Below, piece after piece: positions 25,689 to 34,184 of a DNA stretch of 49,916 nucleotides. Below the pieces are notes generated by a model. It searched no databases, was not told the origin of the DNA, and worked only from the letters and a program-made list of their open reading frames with translations. A program made the position numbers and the translations under genes. The DNA is from Spartobacteria bacterium (GTDB taxonomy: Bacteria; Verrucomicrobiota; Kiritimatiellia; RZYC01). The first letter of the stretch is position 1; each line of letters starts with the position of its first letter. The stretch is taken from positions 1-49,916 of the forward strand of contig RZYC01000022.1 in the NCBI GenBank assembly GCA_009930475.1. The letters are read 5' to 3'.

Positions 25689-26642
25689 TCAAGTCGGATT
25701 TTTATGAGGGGGTACAAGTTGATAGCTGTTTGCCGTTCGTGCGTTTTCAAGAAGGACGCAAAGGTGTGCGGTTAAACGATCTCGTAGCCAGCGAGCCTCG
25801 TTCAGTGATTCTATTTCGGCAATGACAAATCGGTAATGTCCTGTTCGCTCCATGAGTACGAGGTGGTACCGGTTCTGTTTATCGAAATCTGTCGGAAGGG
25901 TAACGATCAGGGCGGCGGCCCGTTGCAGATCATAACATTTCGAAGCATGCGGCTGGTGCTGGTCTTTGATGTGCAGTTTGTCATGATCCATTCTGAACTG
26001 TGTTCCGTCAGAAAGTGTGATGAGTTCACGCCCGGCCGGTTGGGGTTCAATGCGCACATAGGGCGGCTTGATGGCGTTTGCTGCGGGCCAGCGAATGGCT
26101 CTTTGTCGCAAAAGATCAATGAGTGGTGTACGCAGGGATGCGTTTGGAAGCCGGACATATTCGTCTGGACCGATGGGCATGCGCGGACGGCATCCAAAAA
26201 CGGTACAGTAACTGCCCCATCGCAGGGTGGCGTCGGATTCACACGGCCCGTGAAAAAGCAGGATGCTTTTTTCAGGATTATCGTGTTGCAGGGTCAAAAT
26301 ATAAGAAGGCTGTTTGACTTGTCCGTGCGCCCACTCCGTGAGGCAGTCCATAACAATCCAGTTGTATTCATAACGTGTTGCGGTCCAGTGATTGGAGCGT
26401 CGCCACAAGCTTTTTTTGAGAACGGCGACGGAGTGCTGTGTAATCCGAATTTCTTTTTTTGCTATCCATTTCCGCAGCGGTGGAATCCATCGGAGGAGTC
26501 GGCCACAGTTAATGGAGCAGAAAGAGATGGTGACCGGAAATGGCTGTGTGAGATCAATGGTGCACAGATCGTTGTCCGAGTGGATAATGAACACCGTATC
26601 AAGTGAGTGGTCATGTGTTTTTTTGCAACGCATCGCAGGCAT
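25689..26642 (-). CDS. Conserved-looking protein of unknown function
   Basis: The 317-residue product is not recognised. It is rich in Arg, His and Trp, has no signal peptide and no clear catalytic motif. The end includes YHLVLMERTGHYRFVIAEIESLNEARWLRDRLTAHL, a strand-strand-helix pattern like a PH or DUF-type fold. It lies 85 bases before neuB on the same strand and 22 bases after tRNA-Ser. No ribosome site is clear at 26642, and ATGs further in are possible. A 256-residue frame on the other strand (25836-26606) is treated as a shadow. Confidence 0.6.
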   Translation of the reverse strand: MPAMRCKKTHDHSLDTVFIIHSDNDLCTIDLTQPFPVTISFCSINCGRLLRWIPPLRKWIAKKEIRITQHSVAVLKKSLWRRSNHWTATRYEYNWIVMDCLTEWAHGQVKQPSYILTLQHDNPEKSILLFHGPCESDATLRWGSYCTVFGCRPRMPIGPDEYVRLPNASLRTPLIDLLRQRAIRWPAANAIKPPYVRIEPQPAGRELITLSDGTQFRMDHDKLHIKDQHQPHASKCYDLQRAAALIVTLPTDFDKQNRYHLVLMERTGHYRFVIAEIESLNEARWLRDRLTAHLCVLLENARTANSYQLVPPHKNPT

Positions 26643-26663
26643 TTAAGGCCGTCTATATTAAAA

Positions 26664-26752
26664 TGGCGGAGGAAGAGGGATTCGAACCCTCGGAACCCTG
26701 AGGTTCACACGATTTCGAGTCGCGCGCCTTCAACCAACTCAGCCATCCCTCC
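26664..26752 (-). tRNA. tRNA-Ser(CGA)
   Basis: The folded product has the acceptor GGAGGGA paired with TTCCTCC (one G-U), a D arm, the anticodon loop CTCGAAA (anticodon CGA, reading UCG), a long class II variable arm, GGTTCGAAT, discriminator G and an encoded CCA (26666-26664). Confidence 0.95.
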
Positions 26753-26866
26753 GCAAGATTGTCTTTGTATTACCAAAGAGCCGGTAAATTACCATGATAA
26801 ACGTATTTGGCAAGCAAATTTAAAACGCGTGTCAGCCGGCAGGGTAATCGTGCGGCAGTGATTTGG

Positions 26867-27640
26867 TTAATCATCAAATTCTGCCACAAGGAAGGTGTGA
26901 TCCGACGGTTTTTCTTTTTTTCGCGGCTCTATGTCGATGTAGGCACTGCGCGCCTTTGCTGTCAGGGGGGCGGTTGTCAGTACATAGTCAATACGCCATC
27001 CTTGATTATTCTCGATGGCACCGCGCACACGGTAGTCAAAAAAGGAATAGATGCGTTCATCGGGATGAAAGGTGCGAAATACATCATCAAAGCCCCAGAG
27101 GAGAACGTTCTCAAAGGCAGTACGCACGTCTTCATGGTAGCAGACATGGTTTTTTTTGCGTTCCGGATTGCTTACGTCGAGCGGGGTACGGGCCACATTA
27201 ATGTCGCCGCACCAAATGACGGGTTGCTGTGCAGAGAGATGTTTAGTCATCCACTGCTTTAGACGTGCAAACCAGGCCAGTTTATACGCATACATTTCGT
27301 GATCCAGTTCGCGCCCTTGAGGCACGTATGTATTGAGAATCCAAAGATCATTAAATCGCGCAGCCAAAAAGCGGGAGGCATCTGCGGGGCCGTCGTCGTC
27401 AAAACCTTCTATAACCTCGTCCGGTTCGTTTTTGGACAGAATGGCGACTCCATTGTAGGACTTTTCACCTCGAAAGCGCACATGATATCCCCTTTCCTCT
27501 ACTGCGGCTTGCGGGAATTGCGGGTCGGTCACCTTTGTTTCCTGGATGCATAGGAAATCAGGCTGCTGTTGCGCAAGCCAGTCGGACACGATTTCCATTC
27601 GCGAACGGATCGAATTGGCATTAAATGTGGCGATTTTCAT
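26867..27640 (-). CDS. xth: Exodeoxyribonuclease III
   Basis: The 257-residue product has all motifs of the ExoIII/EEP family: MKIATFNANSIRSR, CIQETKV (catalytic Glu), NTYVPQGREL (Tyr), WCGDINVARTPLDV (Asp and Asn), RIDYVLTT and KPSDHTFLVAEF (Asp-His pair). Length is normal. It cuts abasic sites in base-excision repair and degrades 3' ends. It is transcribed from its own promoter, divergent from the membrane protein at 27750. Confidence 0.95.
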   Translation of the reverse strand: MKIATFNANSIRSRMEIVSDWLAQQQPDFLCIQETKVTDPQFPQAAVEERGYHVRFRGEKSYNGVAILSKNEPDEVIEGFDDDGPADASRFLAARFNDLWILNTYVPQGRELDHEMYAYKLAWFARLKQWMTKHLSAQQPVIWCGDINVARTPLDVSNPERKKNHVCYHEDVRTAFENVLLWGFDDVFRTFHPDERIYSFFDYRVRGAIENNQGWRIDYVLTTAPLTAKARSAYIDIEPRKKEKPSDHTFLVAEFDD

Positions 27641-27683
27641 AAAGGATCTCTTTCAAATAAAGTTTTAAAACACATCTTGTTCA

Positions 27684-27711
27684 TGTATAGACTCAAAAAG
27701 TTGTTGTTCAA
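27684..27711 (-). promoter_or_regulatory. Candidate promoter for xth
   Basis: On the minus strand TTGAAC (27711-27706) is followed after 16 bases by TATACA (27689-27684). The leader would be about 40 bases. Confidence 0.5.
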
Positions 27712-27749
27712 TGTACTTTTTCAGTTTTCAGGAAGACAAGGTCATACAT

Positions 27750-28898
27750 ATGAATGTCCCACCAAGAAAAAAAATATCGTCAGTGGCGGATAATTATGCC
27801 CGACAGGCAGGCAGGGGCCCGTCGATTTTTGCTATTCTGATACTGATGCTTCTGCTTGGCGTTTGCGGTGGCGGCGGCTGGTATTGCTATAAACAGGTGT
27901 CGGCCAAAAAAGCCGCCGCTGAACAAACCCGCTTAAAGCTGGAACGCATCAAAACAGAGGTGGCTTCGGCGCAGGCTTATTTTGTTGCCCATCCTCAATT
28001 GTTTGACGAGTCGCTGCATCTTGCGCGAGAGGTTTTGGTCATCGCAGAGGGGTCGCCCTATGCAGGCGACGTCAAAAGGCTTGTTCAATCTATTGAGACG
28101 GCCAAGCATGACGCCGTGGAAGAGACATGGAAGGCTCTTTCGCAGCGTGTGGCTGATTTGAGGATCAATAATCCCCGTGAAGCACTGGCTTTATTGACGG
28201 GATATACCGGTCTTTTCGCCACAGAATTGACGCCGCGTTTTGCTTCGTTGGAGGATTCAGTACAAAAACAGCTATATGTCCTGGACAAAGAACGAAAAAA
28301 AGAGGAACGGCGTGCATTGCAGGCCGGGGAACGACAGAAATCCCGCCTTGCCGATGCGCTGCTGCAGGGGGATTATGAAAAAGCTGATGCCTTGATTGAC
28401 GAGCAGGGGGTGGCAGGGGATGCCTTCTGGGAAAATGCAAGAGCCGCCTCTGCACTGCCGGTCGCGGTGTGTCAGACGTTTACTAAGCAACTGGGGCGTA
28501 CGATCACTGTGGGAACCCGCAAGGGGAAGATGAAACTTATGATAAAAAAGACGAAAAATGACCGAGTTGCGGCTGAAAGACCTATAATAGTGGATGGGGT
28601 ACAGTCTGGCAGTCGTCCACTGGTTTTTCAATTCAGTGATTTGTCGCTGGGAGAAACGGCCAAACGCGCAGCGACCATCAAGACCCGTGACGGATATACC
28701 ATGCTCGGACTGATTTTATATCAGGCAAAACAGTATGCCAAAGCCGAACAACTGTTCCTGAAAAGCCGGTCAGAGCTGGCTGTGTATCTCGCAAGAGAAG
28801 CACAGTTTCAGCAGCGGGATATTCCCGATGCGATATCTCAACCTCCTCGGCTAGAAGTGTTTGATCCCGATGCACAAAGCCGGCTAATTATTCTCTGA
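27750..28898 (+). CDS. Membrane-anchored protein, unknown
   Basis: I chose the ATG at 27750, with AAGG 9 bases upstream. The 27711 ORF start would add 13 residues and no ribosome site. The 382-residue product has a short basic N-terminus, one membrane helix (SIFAILILMLLLGVCGGGGWYCY), and a long helical extracytoplasmic part rich in Lys, Glu and Ala. A TPR-like segment near the C-terminus (KTRDGYTMLGLILYQAKQYAKAEQLFLKSRSELA) is the only recognisable piece. It precedes a Mur-ligase gene by 15 bases, so an envelope-linked role is likely. Confidence 0.75.
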   Translation: MNVPPRKKISSVADNYARQAGRGPSIFAILILMLLLGVCGGGGWYCYKQVSAKKAAAEQTRLKLERIKTEVASAQAYFVAHPQLFDESLHLAREVLVIAEGSPYAGDVKRLVQSIETAKHDAVEETWKALSQRVADLRINNPREALALLTGYTGLFATELTPRFASLEDSVQKQLYVLDKERKKEERRALQAGERQKSRLADALLQGDYEKADALIDEQGVAGDAFWENARAASALPVAVCQTFTKQLGRTITVGTRKGKMKLMIKKTKNDRVAAERPIIVDGVQSGSRPLVFQFSDLSLGETAKRAATIKTRDGYTMLGLILYQAKQYAKAEQLFLKSRSELAVYLAREAQFQQRDIPDAISQPPRLEVFDPDAQSRLIIL

Positions 28899-28913
28899 AC
28901 AGGACGGCGGATT

Positions 28914-30254
28914 ATGCATGAAGGAAAACAAGTGGTTCACGTTGCGGGGGTCGCCGGTGTCGGCATGAGTTCGCTGGCTGAAGCGATGATTCATCAAGGG
29001 TACATCGTGACGGGGTCGGATCGTTTTATGGATCAAGGGCGTTCGCTGGGTATTTTGCAGTGTTTGGAAAAAATGGGGGTGGTGCTCTTTCCGCAGGATG
29101 GGTCGGGGATCACTGATGAAACCGATATTCTCGCTGTTTCTACGGCCATTGAACCTGCTAATCCTGATCTTCTGGCGGCTCATCATCAGGGAGTCGCTGT
29201 TTTGCACCGATCAAAAATGCTGGCTCGCTTGGTACATGAACACCCGCTGGTGGCGATTGCAGGTACATCGGGGAAGACCACCGTTACTGCGTTGACAGGC
29301 TGGTTGATGGCAGAATGCGGCCTTGATCCTTTTGTAATCAATGGTGGCCAAATCATTGGATGGGATACTCCGGATTCTTCAGGGAGCGTGTACCCCGGTA
29401 GAAAAGGCCCATGGGTTATAGAGGCCGATGAAAGCGATAAATCGTTTTTAAATTATTTCCCTGACTGGGCTCTCATAAACAATATATCTCGCGATCATTT
29501 TGACTGGGATGAAACCGTGGCACTTTTTCGTCAGTTTTGCACATGCGTGCGTACAGGGTTGGTTCTTGGTCCCAATGTAAAAAAGCAACTGGGGGTGGAA
29601 AAGATTCCTGATCACTTGGAGATCGTTGATTTGGATAACGCGTCTTCCAACGGTACGCTTAGTGATTCCTGCCCATTGCCCGGCGAACATAATCGCCAGA
29701 ATGCGTTGGCAGCACTGGCGCTGTGTAAGATTTACGGTGTATCCGACGAGTCGTTGCGCCGTGCACTACGCTCGTTTAGAGGGGTACGTCGTCGGCTGGA
29801 GGTGGCCGCAGAGAAAGATGGGATAACCGTCATCGATGATTATGCCCACAACCCCGAAAAAATAACGGCTTCATGGAGGGCGGCCGCATCACTGGGGAAC
29901 CGTGTTCTTGCTGTATGGCGTCCACATGGATTCACTCCGCTGTATGCCATGCGAGATGAACTGAAAGCGGCTTTTCGTGCGGTTATGCGGTCGCAGGATG
30001 AGCTTTTTCTGTTGCCTGTGTTTTATGCAGGTGGCTCCACTCAGGCAAAACTAACCTCTGATGACTTTTGTGCTCAACTGCGCCAGCTCGGCGTTTCCGT
30101 GACCTATGTACCGGATTACACAGCCCTTCGAAAGCAGATGCATGCGATTCATCGTGTGGATGACGTCATTTTGTGTATGGGAGCCCGTGACCCCGATTTA
30201 CCGGCGTTTGCTCACTCTTATTTCCAGGATAATTCGCCAAAAAAGAAGGCATAG
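28914..30254 (+). CDS. Mur ligase family protein, MurC/Mpl type
   Basis: The 446-residue product has the three-domain Mur plan. The N-terminal nucleotide fold has HVAGVAGVGMSSLAEAMIHQGY and VTGSDR. The ATP-binding P-loop is AGTSGKTTVT (about 117-124), followed by IEADESDKSFL and NNISRDHFD. The C-terminal domain has DDYAHNPEKI. These features fit UDP-N-acetylmuramate ligases, either MurC (adds L-Ala) or Mpl (recycles a tripeptide). I cannot separate the two here. No other mur gene is adjacent, which slightly favours Mpl or a specialised paralogue. The ATG at 28914 has GGACGG upstream. Confidence 0.85.
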   Translation: MHEGKQVVHVAGVAGVGMSSLAEAMIHQGYIVTGSDRFMDQGRSLGILQCLEKMGVVLFPQDGSGITDETDILAVSTAIEPANPDLLAAHHQGVAVLHRSKMLARLVHEHPLVAIAGTSGKTTVTALTGWLMAECGLDPFVINGGQIIGWDTPDSSGSVYPGRKGPWVIEADESDKSFLNYFPDWALINNISRDHFDWDETVALFRQFCTCVRTGLVLGPNVKKQLGVEKIPDHLEIVDLDNASSNGTLSDSCPLPGEHNRQNALAALALCKIYGVSDESLRRALRSFRGVRRRLEVAAEKDGITVIDDYAHNPEKITASWRAAASLGNRVLAVWRPHGFTPLYAMRDELKAAFRAVMRSQDELFLLPVFYAGGSTQAKLTSDDFCAQLRQLGVSVTYVPDYTALRKQMHAIHRVDDVILCMGARDPDLPAFAHSYFQDNSPKKKA

Positions 30255-30275
30255 TGATTATTTTACAAAAAGAGC

Positions 30276-30304
30276 TTGCACGACGGACGCTGATTTAATA
30301 TCTA
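30276..30304 (+). promoter_or_regulatory. Candidate promoter for tRNA-Arg
   Basis: TTGCAC (30276-30281) and TATCTA (30299-30304) are 17 bases apart, so transcription would begin about 10 bases before the mature 5' end. Confidence 0.5.
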
Positions 30305-30322
30305 TCTACCCATTCTTAAGGC

Positions 30323-30399
30323 GTACCCGTAGCTCAATTGGATAGAGCATCTGACTACGGATCAGAAGGTTAGGGGTTCGACTCCCTTCGGGTATACCA
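30323..30399 (+). tRNA. tRNA-Arg(ACG)
   Basis: The 77-base product has acceptor GTACCCG with CGGGTAT, a D arm, the anticodon loop CTACGGA (ACG, read as ICG after TadA action), GGTTCGACT, discriminator A and an encoded CCA. The first pair is G1-U72, a wobble, which is less usual. Confidence 0.93.
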
Positions 30400-30404
30400 T
30401 TTTA

Positions 30405-30444
30405 CCCCCTGCAAGGCACTAACTTGCAGGGGGTTGATTTTTTT
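30405..30444 (+). terminator. Intrinsic terminator after tRNA-Arg
   Basis: Perfect 11-bp arms CCCCCTGCAAG and CTTGCAGGGGG (30405-30415, 30423-30433) with a 7-base loop are followed by TTGATTTTTTT. It ends a single-tRNA transcript. Confidence 0.9.
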
Positions 30445-30591
30445 AAGGACATGCGTTCCCTCTGTACTTTTTATGGTGAAGGAACAGCTTGTCTTCTAAC
30501 GTAACGTCTAACGAGTCTATTGCAGGATGTGCGATGTTGATCTTGTGGCCAATCTATTTTTGAATGAGATGGCTCACTGCATGGATAACGC

Positions 30592-30619
30592 TTGACTCAT
30601 GTTGCCGATGGTCTAGCAT
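30592..30619 (+). promoter_or_regulatory. Candidate promoter for the STAS/RsbW operon
   Basis: TTGACT (30592-30597) is followed after 16 bases by TAGCAT (30614-30619). The leader to the ATG at 30661 would be about 35 bases. Confidence 0.5.
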
Positions 30620-30660
30620 GCATCTCAGTTGTTTATGAATCCAATCGGAGAATGATTTTT

Positions 30661-30984
30661 ATGATGAACGTTAGTGAACATGGGGATAAAAAAGTAGTGT
30701 CTATGCCGGAACGACTTGACGCAGGAACATCTCCTGACGTGGAAAAAGAGTTGCTGGCTTTTGTTGCGAACAGCAATTTTCTCATATGTGATTTTTCGGG
30801 CACAAGCTATATTTCCAGTGCCGGTCTCCGCGTTATGCTTTTGATGACAAAAAAGATGCGCAGTGTAAAAGGTGAGTTTGCCATTGCATCAATGCAGTCA
30901 ACGGTTAGTGAAGTGTTTAAAATGGCTGGATTTGAAGGCATCATGAAGATTTATACGACGGTTCAGGATGCGTTAGATGCGTAA
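30661..30984 (+). CDS. STAS-domain anti-sigma factor antagonist (RsbV-like)
   Basis: I chose the ATG at 30661, with GGAG (30647-30650) 10 bases upstream. The 107-residue product is a full STAS domain with FLICDFSGTSYISSAGLRVMLLM, where the Ser of SSAG is the expected phospho-site, and a C-terminal FEGIMKIYTTVQDALDA as in RsbV/SpoIIAA. It precedes an RsbW-like gene by 19 bases, the standard antagonist/anti-sigma pair. No sigma factor or phosphatase is adjacent. Confidence 0.88.
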   Translation: MMNVSEHGDKKVVSMPERLDAGTSPDVEKELLAFVANSNFLICDFSGTSYISSAGLRVMLLMTKKMRSVKGEFAIASMQSTVSEVFKMAGFEGIMKIYTTVQDALDA

Positions 30985-31003
30985 GCTTTAAGTGGTGCAC
31001 GCA

Positions 31004-31504
31004 ATGAATGTGAAAACAACAGACAAGCTGGGTGATGCATTGTTTTGTGAAGAACAAGTGCACTGCGGAGACCAGGCCGGAAGAGTCCATTTGGTGTTGA
31101 AGAATAAGGTGGACGAGCTACCCAGATTGGTTGCATGGCTTGATCAGTTGTCGGAAATATATGCTTTGCCGCCCGCGCTTGCAGTGCAGCTTAATTTAGT
31201 ACTGGAGGAATGGCTGGTTAACATTATTTCATATGCCTATTCTGATCGGCAGGCACATGATATTCTGATCTCTTTTTGGCGTGACGAAGCATCGGTTTCA
31301 CTAGAAATTCAGGATGATGGAAAAGCATATAATCCGCTGGAGCAGCATGTGGCAGACACGACTCTTCCTCTTGAATGCCGCAGCATTGGCGGGCTCGGAA
31401 TACACTTTATACGAAAAATTATGACCACGTGCCAGTATACAAGGGATGGGTCTTTCAATATATTGACCATGAACAAGTTGATAAATGACATGACGGACAT
31501 GTAG
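31004..31504 (+). CDS. RsbW-like serine kinase / anti-sigma factor
   Basis: I chose the ATG at 31004. GTG codons at 30992-30995 are weaker options. The 166-residue product is a HATPase_c_2 protein with the N-box VLEEWLVNIISYAY, DDGKAYNPL and the G-box GGLGIHFIRKIM. It should phosphorylate the preceding STAS protein and, when free, bind a sigma factor or other target. It begins 19 bases after the STAS stop and is followed by two membrane-anchored coiled-coil genes, which may be its output or simply share its transcript. Confidence 0.88.
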   Translation: MNVKTTDKLGDALFCEEQVHCGDQAGRVHLVLKNKVDELPRLVAWLDQLSEIYALPPALAVQLNLVLEEWLVNIISYAYSDRQAHDILISFWRDEASVSLEIQDDGKAYNPLEQHVADTTLPLECRSIGGLGIHFIRKIMTTCQYTRDGSFNILTMNKLINDMTDM

Positions 31505-31572
31505 AAGAATACATTTTTTTGCACGTACTGCATGGAACGAGCATTCATACCACAAGGGAAAGAGGAGCTACT

Positions 31573-32328
31573 ATGAAACGAAATAATCAGGGCGGGGTGC
31601 TGCTCATCGTTATTGTTCTCATTGCTGTGGCCGGAGCCGCATTCTATTTTTTTAGTGCACCATTTAAAACAAAGGTGAACGAGATAACCAGGCAGGCCAC
31701 AAAGTGGACCCCCGAAAATATCCAAAAAGATCCGGTCGGGTACTTAACATGGGCTGTTTCAGAATGCGACCAGCTGGAAGACAAGCTGGATGCCCGTATT
31801 ATTGCATTGAATACAAAAATTAATCAGTCCAGGCGTGAAATAATGGAAAAAACCTCTGAACGGGCTTCATTTGACGGATTGCTTAAAGAACTTAAAACAG
31901 CGTATCGTATGGCGAGCGAAGACGATGTGTGGCCGATCGAAGTGCGCGGAGCCAAATTGACAGAAGAACAGACGAAGTCGCGCATTGTGGAAACCCATCA
32001 GCGCATTGCCCAGCTCACAAGTGTCATCGATACCTACGAATCGGCATTGAATAAAATGCTGAACAGTTTAACTGATGTCGGGAACAAGCTGAGCGAAACA
32101 GCCAAGCTAAAGCGAAAATTGAACGGGGAAGTGGAGATTGCCCGCGTGAAAAAAGAGGTGAGCGGTTTAGATGAGGTGAGTGATTCAGTGAGTGCGATTA
32201 TCGATACCAGTGAGGCGTTAATCAGTTCGAACGGCGCGCATGATCAGGCTCCTTCCATAGATGAACTGGTGACGCCCGCACCTTCAGAGAAGATGAATCA
32301 GGAATTTGACGCCATCATGGCCAATTAA
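31573..32328 (+). CDS. Membrane-anchored coiled-coil protein, unknown
   Basis: GAGGAG precedes the ATG at 31573. An upstream in-frame ATG at 31519 lacks such a site. The 251-residue product has a membrane helix near the start (GGVLLIVIVLIAVAGAAFYFF), and a long coiled coil over about residues 60-220 (for example EDKLDARIIALNTKINQSRREIMEK). The C-terminal tail is polar. I recognise no family. It follows the RsbW-like gene by 68 bases. Confidence 0.75.
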   Translation: MKRNNQGGVLLIVIVLIAVAGAAFYFFSAPFKTKVNEITRQATKWTPENIQKDPVGYLTWAVSECDQLEDKLDARIIALNTKINQSRREIMEKTSERASFDGLLKELKTAYRMASEDDVWPIEVRGAKLTEEQTKSRIVETHQRIAQLTSVIDTYESALNKMLNSLTDVGNKLSETAKLKRKLNGEVEIARVKKEVSGLDEVSDSVSAIIDTSEALISSNGAHDQAPSIDELVTPAPSEKMNQEFDAIMAN

Positions 32329-32341
32329 GGAATACGTATTC

Positions 32342-32836
32342 ATGAAAAAAGGCTGCACTGGTTGTCTGGTTATATTTGCAGGCATATTTCTTGCCCTGAT
32401 GTCCATCGGGTATATCGGTACGTATATGGAAGAACATAAGCAGCAAAAACAATCGGATCATATCAATCAGGAGCTCAATGCATTCATGGAAGAGAAAATT
32501 CCGGAAGTGGATACCGCCCTTAAAAATCTGGAAATGCAGGAAGCCGATTTAAATAATCGAATTGAAAGTTTGGGCAAAGAACTTGTGGCTCTGGGGCAGA
32601 AACCAGAAAATGATCCCGATTATCGGCAGTGGTGCGTTCGCCGGGACGGCATTGCAAGGGAACGGGAGCTGCTCCGTAAAGATTTAAAATCGGCCTATCT
32701 GACCTATAAAAAATTCGAATTGTCGCCCGATAACACATCTCGTGGCGAATACGAAAAATCATTGCAGGCAGGGCGTCAGGCCGCCGAACAGGTGCATATC
32801 CGTTATGAAGAGCTGCGATCGCAGCTCGCTCCGTAG
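32342..32836 (+). CDS. Membrane-anchored coiled-coil protein, unknown (second)
   Basis: AAGGA lies about 10 bases before the ATG at 32342. The 164-residue product has an N-terminal membrane helix (GCLVIFAGIFLALMSIGYIGTY) and a coiled coil (DTALKNLEMQEADLNNRIESL). It is similar in build to the previous gene and lies 13 bases after it, so the two may form a complex. The Cys pair in KKGCTGC just before the helix does not make a clear lipobox. Confidence 0.72.
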   Translation: MKKGCTGCLVIFAGIFLALMSIGYIGTYMEEHKQQKQSDHINQELNAFMEEKIPEVDTALKNLEMQEADLNNRIESLGKELVALGQKPENDPDYRQWCVRRDGIARERELLRKDLKSAYLTYKKFELSPDNTSRGEYEKSLQAGRQAAEQVHIRYEELRSQLAP

Positions 32837-32929
32837 CACCTGCGACTGATCGCTGTGTATGACACACAGATCTTGTAGTATATAAATTGGTGAAATTGCT
32901 ATGCATACCATTTTAGGAACACGCTTTCC

Positions 32930-32958
32930 TTGCCATAAATGACAAGGTGATATATGAT
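32930..32958 (+). promoter_or_regulatory. Strong candidate promoter for gldA-dhaK
   Basis: TTGCCA (32930-32935) is followed after 17 bases by TATGAT (32953-32958). A small hairpin with ACTGCAG and CTGCAGT arms (32979-32985, 32993-32999) lies in the leader. Confidence 0.6.
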
Positions 32959-33033
32959 GCTCAGATAAGTTCAGGTTCACTGCAGCGGGTGACTGCAGTA
33001 TCACATAGAAAAGTAGTTACTAAGGAGATTAAT

Positions 33034-34164
33034 ATGAGAAAAGCATTCATTTGTCCTTCCAAATACGTTCAAGGCGAGAATGAACTCTACAATCTAGGCT
33101 ATTTTGTCAATCTGTTTGGCAAGTCTGCGTTACTGATTGCCCATCCAGATGATGTCGCACGTGTCAAAACACAACTGGATGCAACGCAGAAAGAATTTGG
33201 CGTCAAATTTGTCAGCTGTAATTTCACAGGCGAATGTTCGAGACAGGAAGTCGCCGCACTCCAGCAGATAGCAAAAGACAACAGTTGTGACTGCATCATC
33301 GGCCTGGGTGGCGGAAAAGCGATCGATACCGCAAAATGCGTGAATGCCGCGAAGTCGCGTTTGATCATTGTTCCCACCATCGCCGCAACCGATGCGCCGA
33401 CATCACATTCAGCGGTGCTTTATACGCCAGAAGGTGCTTTTGATGACTATGCCTATTTTACAAGTCCTGATGTGGTCTTAATCGATACAACGGTTATTGC
33501 AAAAGCACCGACTCGTTTTCTTGTTTCTGGTATGGGTGATGCCCTTTCAACGTACTTTGAAGCCCGTGCAAACCAGCGGTCATTTGCAAGCATTAATGCT
33601 GGACTGCCCTGTGGTGTCAGAGAAGGAAAATGTGAACCTGCCAAGGCGACAAAAGCCGCTTTTGAATTGGCCAGCCTCTGCTATGCAACGCTCATTGAAG
33701 ACGGATACAAAGCCAAGATGGCATGCGACAGCAACATGGCCACTCCTGCCCTTGAAAATATAATCGAAGCCAACATCCTTCTTTCCGGTCTGGGATTTGA
33801 AAGTGGGGGTCTTGCTGCGGCTCATGCAATCCATGACGGTCTGACCGTGCTGGAGGAAGCGCATCATTTCTTCCATGGTGAAAAGGTTGCTTTTGGTACC
33901 ATATGCCAGCTTATTTTAGAAAATGCGGATCAGGAAGAAATCGAAGAAGTCCTGGAATTCTGCTGCAAAGTGGGGCTGCCGGTCTGTTTTGCTGATCTCG
34001 GTGTCGAAGACATCGGTGACAGAATTATGACCGTGGCCGAAAAAGCATGTATTCCTGAAGAAAGCGTCCATTCAATGCCCTTCCCTGTAACAGCGGAAGA
34101 CGTAGCGGCAGCAATTCTTACTGCAGATAAAATCGGGTCAGATTTTAAAAACTGCTTCTGCTGA
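33034..34164 (+). CDS. gldA: Glycerol dehydrogenase
   Basis: AAGGAG at 33022-33027 decides the ATG at 33034. The ORF upstream to 32947 has no site and runs into the promoter. The 376-residue product is an iron-type alcohol dehydrogenase with the NAD motif GLGGGKAIDTAK, PTIAATDAPTS, the metal Asp in SGMGDALSTYFEA and the two metal His in AAAHAIHDGL and HHFFHGEKVAFG. Zn2+ is the usual metal. It oxidises glycerol to dihydroxyacetone (or the reverse). The next gene, dihydroxyacetone kinase, consumes the product. The gap is 20 bases, so they share a transcript. Confidence 0.95.
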   Translation: MRKAFICPSKYVQGENELYNLGYFVNLFGKSALLIAHPDDVARVKTQLDATQKEFGVKFVSCNFTGECSRQEVAALQQIAKDNSCDCIIGLGGGKAIDTAKCVNAAKSRLIIVPTIAATDAPTSHSAVLYTPEGAFDDYAYFTSPDVVLIDTTVIAKAPTRFLVSGMGDALSTYFEARANQRSFASINAGLPCGVREGKCEPAKATKAAFELASLCYATLIEDGYKAKMACDSNMATPALENIIEANILLSGLGFESGGLAAAHAIHDGLTVLEEAHHFFHGEKVAFGTICQLILENADQEEIEEVLEFCCKVGLPVCFADLGVEDIGDRIMTVAEKACIPEESVHSMPFPVTAEDVAAAILTADKIGSDFKNCFC

Positions 34165-34184
34165 TTTCTTGAAGGGTTCTAGTA

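Noticed and set aside
25836-26606. 256-residue open frame on the plus strand
   Set aside because: It runs opposite to a longer minus-strand frame in the same direction as neuB, has no ribosome site and begins inside that gene's 3' half. I treat it as a shadow.
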